NCBI RefSeq assembly: GCF_002288925.2
Contig: NW_022098049.1
Location: 231,919-295,918 of the forward strand
Reading direction: 5' to 3'
Origin: Delphinapterus leucas
Lineage: Eukaryota; Chordata; Mammalia; Artiodactyla; Monodontidae
Length of the DNA: 64,000 bases
This document shows, piece after piece, positions 59,805 through 64,000 of this stretch (its first letter is position 1; each line of letters opens with the position of its first letter). Below the pieces are notes generated by a model. That model saw only the letters and a list, made by a program, of their open reading frames with translations, was not told where the DNA came from and did not search any database. The translations under genes were made by a program, and so were the position numbers.

Positions 59805-60475
59805 AATGATTCTCATCAGCTACGCTATTAAAAAGCAATTCCCTAAAAACAGCACTATGAGGGGAGAAGCTCTTCCTCACAGGTAGCTGTGGATCAGAAC
59901 ACTGCCTCTGACAGTTCCTAACTGGGTGTTTTGGGGCAGATAACATCCCACTCTGAGCTTTTAGTTAATATATGAAACAGCGTAAGTTACCTCCAGTGAT
60001 GCAGGTGGATGGGGAGACAAGTCAGTGCTTTCAGGGTCACCCCATCCTTTGCCCATGGCAGGTCCTTGGGCCAAAGAAAGGATACATGAAATTTGGGAAT
60101 GGGACAGGTGTTTTGGGGGACACAAGTTTATTCTTCTCCATATTTAGGAACATTTTCATGCAGAGGTGACAGAAGTAGCCTTTTGGTCCCCAAATAAGCT
60201 ATTTCTGTTTATCTACTTTTGCTGTGCATGATTGTATTTAGACATCTGTGTAATTTGAGAGGTGACTTATGGCTTTGCTGAAAGTATCTATAAAAAGAAA
60301 ACTAATAATTTGTTTACTAATGAAAGATTTTTTTAAGTACATTTTTAGAAATATCTGTTGTTGCATGGATTTTGAATCCCCTGACTTGCTTTTTTGAATG
60401 AGGATCTAAAAATTATTGATTCTTTGCCGTGAGAAGCAATGTATAGTTCCAGAGGTGAAGTGTGACACTGAACAT
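59805..60475. other. Unannotated DNA
   Basis: No recognised element. Confidence 0.4.
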
Positions 60476-60479
60476 ACTA

Positions 60480-61095
60480 TTGTTTTTAATTGGTATATAA
60501 TTTATATACCGTAAAAGTCACTCTTTTGAAGCGTATAATTCATTAGTTTTTAGAATATTCATATAGTTGTGCAACCCCCACCACTGTCTAATTTCAGAAT
60601 ATTTTCATGACTCCAAAAGGAAACCCTGATCCCATTAGCAATCAGTCACTCTCCATTCTCTATGCCATGCCCCCACCACTGGAAACTGCTAATCTACTTT
60701 CTGTATCTATAGATTTGTGTGTTCCGGAGATTTGGTAAAAAGGGAATTATACAATATGTAGTCTTTTGTGCCTGGCTTCTTTCACTCAGCATAGCATTTT
60801 TAAGGTTCATCCATGTTGTGGCATATATTAAGACTTCATTCTTTTTTATTACTGTATAGTATTTCATTGTATGGCTATATTAAATTTTATTTATCCATTC
60901 ATCAGTTAATGGACATTTGTTTTTTTCCACTTTTTGCCTGCTGTGAACAATCTATGAACATTTACATACAAGTTTTTGTGTGGAAATATATTTTCTATTA
61001 TCCTGAGTACACACCTAGGACTGGAATTCACGGGTCACATAGTAACTCTATGTTTAACAGTATTTTTCATTTTGGTAAAATGGGCATTCTAAAAA
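60480..61095 (-). mobile_element. Older L1 3' region, antisense
   Basis: 'ctttcactcagcatagcatt', 'cattcatcagttaatggaca', 'cacctaggactggaattcac', then 'aaaatgggcattct' match the antisense 3' UTR and ORF2 end of an old L1. The 99-residue plus-strand frame at 60813-61112 is a shadow. Confidence 0.75.
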
Positions 61096-61139
61096 TTAAA
61101 TCCAGTAAGTAATTTGAGTGGCAGGGTGAGGGGTGTTTC

Positions 61140-61310
61140 AAAGCCAGACACTTTCTATTTATTATCCAATTCCATTTTCACAGTTGTTATGAGATAGACA
61201 TTCATATTTCTGTTTTACAGATGAGGAAACTGAATCTTAGAGAGAGAAATGATTTGTCCATTGCCACACAGCTGTAAATGGGAGAGCAGCAATTTAATCC
61301 GAGTCCGTGG
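61140..61310 (-). repeat. MIR SINE, antisense
   Basis: 'ctgttttacagatgaggaaa', 'attgccacacagctgtaaat', 'aatttaatccgagtccgtgg'. Confidence 0.85.
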
Positions 61311-61314
61311 GACA

Positions 61315-62520
61315 CCAGATATTTCTATTATTATGTTGCCTGCATAACCTTTTTTTAGTTTTACTTTTGCTTTTTCTGCTGCCTCATTTTTATTTGCCTC
61401 CGTTAGATGAATTTTGAGTTTTTGGAAGTTGGAACTTTTAAGGAATGTTTCTTTTACTAAAAAGAAATGTGAAGTCATGGTCTAGGCAGTCCATCATTTC
61501 CATGCTTTATGTAATTGGGCATCTATGCCAGATAGCAAACATTTCTCAAAAATCAAAAAAAACTGACAAATAATATATGTCAATTGCTAATTAATAATAT
61601 ATGCAAATATATAATAAATAATTTATGCCAATTGGTTTTTAAAACATAAACCTTGTTACTAAATGTACCAGAATGCAATTTGTACTTTAGAAAGCTGCTT
61701 TCTCTGCAACTCGGTGTTTTACTTTGATATTCACACAAATTCTCCAAAATAAATATTGACGTTTATTAAAGTTCTTTTCCCACAAATGAAAATAGATGGT
61801 ATACTGAAACAGTAAAAGCTATTTTTAATGGCTTAGAAATAGCCATAAAGTCTGCTTACATTGATAAAGATTACTGATTTCCACAGGACATAAAACATTA
61901 TTTTCTCTGATAACAACCTCAATATTAAAACTTGTATTTATGCAGTGGAACCCCTCAAATAAAGTACTACTTTAATGATTTTTTTGAAAGGAAAGTGATA
62001 ATGTTAAAACTGATGCCTAATGACTAGGAAAAACCTTGACTTGGATCAGCCAAAGTAACAATTAATTAACAATACACATTAAATTTAATTTCATCACTCA
62101 GTAACATTCATTGGAATAGTCCTACAAATAACAAAAATGTGCACTTACATCAACCCATAAATAATCATATTAGCAAAAACTTTTTAAACAACATAAAAGA
62201 ATAAAGGTAATGATTATGGTACCTTACAGAGTTATATTTGAAAAATGGATTGGTACTTTCAGCAATTGTTTGCTTTATGTAGTCCAGGAAGAAGTTTACA
62301 CGTCAACAAGATCGGTGGACAATACTAAAATCACGTTGAGAAACTGTGAGATTTTGTGTTTTCTCTCTTAGAAATGCCAATTAGAAGTAGATAGACTGAG
62401 AGTTGGGAACAATGAGAGAGATGAAGTAAAAAATAAGTCATTGCTGATTTGTAACCTAGATAACCTATCCAACAGTGACTACTTGCATATGTTAAAACTG
62501 TTCCGTTACAGAAACAATTT
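61315..62520. other. Unannotated AT-rich DNA
   Basis: About 1.2 kb, very AT-rich, few CpG. No repeat recognised. The low repeat load could reflect conserved non-coding DNA, which cannot be judged without a comparison. Confidence 0.4.
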
Positions 62521-62534
62521 ATTGAAATTTATTT

Positions 62535-62822
62535 ATTTTTTTCTTACTTTATTTATTTTTGGCTGTGTTGGGTCTTCGTTTCTGTGCGAGGGCTTTCTCT
62601 AGTTGTGGCGAGCGGGGGCCACTCTTCATCGCGGTGCGCGGGCCTCTCACTGTCGTGGTCTCTCTTGTTGCGGATCACAGGCTCCAGACACGCAGGCTCA
62701 GTAGTTGTGGCTCACGGGCCCAGTTGCTCTGTGGCACGTGGGATCCTCCCAGACCAGGGCTCGAACCCGTGTCCCCTGCATTGGCAGGCAGACTCTCAAC
62801 CACTGCGCCACCAGGGAAGCCC
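62535..62822 (-). mobile_element. CHR-type SINE, intermediate form
   Basis: Antisense. Carries the long-form 3' extension ('ttggctgtgttgggtcttcg' to 'cactcttcatcgcggtgcgc') joined to a body that resembles short copies ('gggcctctcactgtcgtggt'). Ends 'gcgccaccagggaagcc'. TSD tgaaatttattt at about 62523-62534 and 62823-62834. Confidence 0.94.
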
Positions 62823-62867
62823 TGAAATTTATTTTGTTATAGGAAACCATTCTGAGTTCCATGTCAT

Positions 62868-63000
62868 TAATTCATTCATTCATTCATGTAACAAATTTTT
62901 ATTGATAGGTGCCTACTTTGTAACAAGAACTATGCTAATGTTGATTAATGCAGGCATAATCCTTGCCCTCTGGGACCTTGGTGTCTGTTAGAGAAATTTA
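62868..63000 (-). repeat. L2 3' fragment with ATTC repeats, antisense
   Basis: (ATTC)n tract, then 'aacaaatttttattgatagg', 'gtgcctactttgtaacaaga', 'aatccttgccctctgggacc' is an antisense L2 end. Confidence 0.6.
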
Positions 63001-63310
63001 ATCAAATTGCAAAATTAATGGAGGGCAGAAGACTTCGTCCTTCTCTATGACCCCTGAAAGAGTAGTCCCTTATATCTCCAGTTTTGAAAGCTCTTTGCAA
63101 AAATTTAGTTGTCCCTCTACACAAGATTTTTTTCAAAGAACTTTATTTCTTCTTCTGTGTGATAATTAATGAAAGCATGAATCACCTAGTAAAGTATTCT
63201 GTAATAATAGTGGAACATTAAAATATGAAAGTATTAGAATACACCTTTCCAGAGGAAAGGCTTATGGAACCCTTGCTTACTAGGTATCTTCTATTAAGAA
63301 CTAGAAAGAA

Positions 63311-63332
63311 CTAGTTAGAAAGTTCTAACTAG
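63311..63332. repeat. Perfect palindrome, 10-bp arms
   Basis: ctagttagaa, spacer ag, ttctaactag. Exact reverse-complement arms within an AGAAAGAACT-rich patch. Confidence 0.95.
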
Positions 63333-63363
63333 AAAGAACTCCAACATAGAAAGAACTCCAACA
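63330..63363. repeat. 17-bp tandem duplication
   Basis: tagaaagaactccaaca occurs twice head to tail with no mismatch, overlapping the end of the palindrome. Confidence 0.95.
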
Positions 63364-64000
63364 ATAACAACCAAGTCAAGAGGAACCAAAGCAGTAAACT
63401 GAAGGACAAGTTCAGGAGCAGGTGATGAGTAGAATGCAGAGCTTAGAAAGGCAAAGAGAGAAGTTGAAGGAACAGGGTCTTCTGTAATGTATAGGTTTAA
63501 TCACAGGCATTTCTACCCGCTATCACTTTCTAAGCCTTCATCCCATGGATGCATCCAACCATCTACATGATTCTTCTCTTAGAATCAAAAGACTTCTAGA
63601 GCATGCAGGAATCATAGAGGTCTCCCCAGTGTCTGTCTATCAAAGACAGTTTACTGACCAAAATAGGAAGTTAAGACAAAGAACATAGTTTTTTCTTATA
63701 AACCTTAATATTTCATATTTCTCTTTTGCATTTAAACTCTATGTATATAATGGATTAAGTGTCTATTTTTTATTTGATGAAACTTTTGTCATTTGTAAAT
63801 TATTATCTGAAAGAGCACCAGGGGATGTCTGGTTTCTTTCCTTCAGTAATTTCGTCTGCTTCCGTTTGACAGAGGCATATTTATCTCAGGTTTCTGCTTC
63901 TTGCCCTCTGCAATGAATGACATTTCTTTCAGACATTTCCATTTCCAGATGTGATATTAGGTAGCTTCAATAACATAGAGAAAAATAAAGAAAGGAAAAC

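Larger units (their letters stand above)
63005..64000. other. Unannotated DNA
   Basis: No gene or interspersed repeat recognised; contains the palindrome and 17-bp tandem repeat listed separately. Confidence 0.4.

Overview
The window is mammalian nuclear DNA, almost certainly cetacean. The strongest evidence is ten tRNA-derived SINEs whose head and body match the CHR family (CHR-1/CHR-2 type) known from whales, dolphins and relatives; most are bounded by good target-site duplications (TSDs). No ruminant BovB LINE was recognised. I find no protein-coding gene, exon chain, structural RNA gene, CpG island or CRISPR array. The open reading frames are short and are explained by repeats, by antisense shadows of repeats, or by chance, so the window reads as intergenic or deep-intronic sequence.

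Layout. 1-7.3 kb: old MIR, L1 and MaLR-type LTR remnants, two CHR SINEs, and one L1 nested inside another. 7.3-13 kb: largely unrecognised AT-rich DNA with a (CA)n tract, a long-form CHR SINE and a perfect hairpin. 13-25 kb: a hAT-like element, MIR, L2, an MLT1-like LTR, MER5A and MER20 copies, a 30-bp minisatellite, and a pair of homologous segments of no recognised family about 1.2 kb apart. 25-34 kb: L2 fragments, three MLT1-like LTR remnants and a solo LTR of unassigned family. 34-47 kb: mostly unannotated unique DNA with two CHR SINEs, MIR, L2 and MER20.

47.33-52.76 kb holds the dominant feature: an antisense L1 of about 5.4 kb with a 14-bp TSD, truncated just upstream of ORF1 and carrying broken ORF1 and ORF2. 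Inside it is a 100-N gap flanked by an exact 245-bp duplication, most simply an assembly artefact. 53-64 kb: unannotated DNA, MER5A-like elements, an LTR split by a SINE, two long-form CHR SINEs, L2, MIR and an old L1 fragment.

No set of genes works together here. The content is a layered record of transposition: ancient MIR, L2, MER and MaLR elements at the base, old L1 fragments next, then lineage-specific L1 and CHR insertions, some nested in older elements. I saw no clear new biological system. The items most worth checking are the gap-flanking duplication, the minisatellite open on both strands, the unassigned repeat pair, and the three structural forms of CHR SINE. Family names for old repeats are from memory of consensus sequences, without alignment, so subfamily names and exact ends are approximate.
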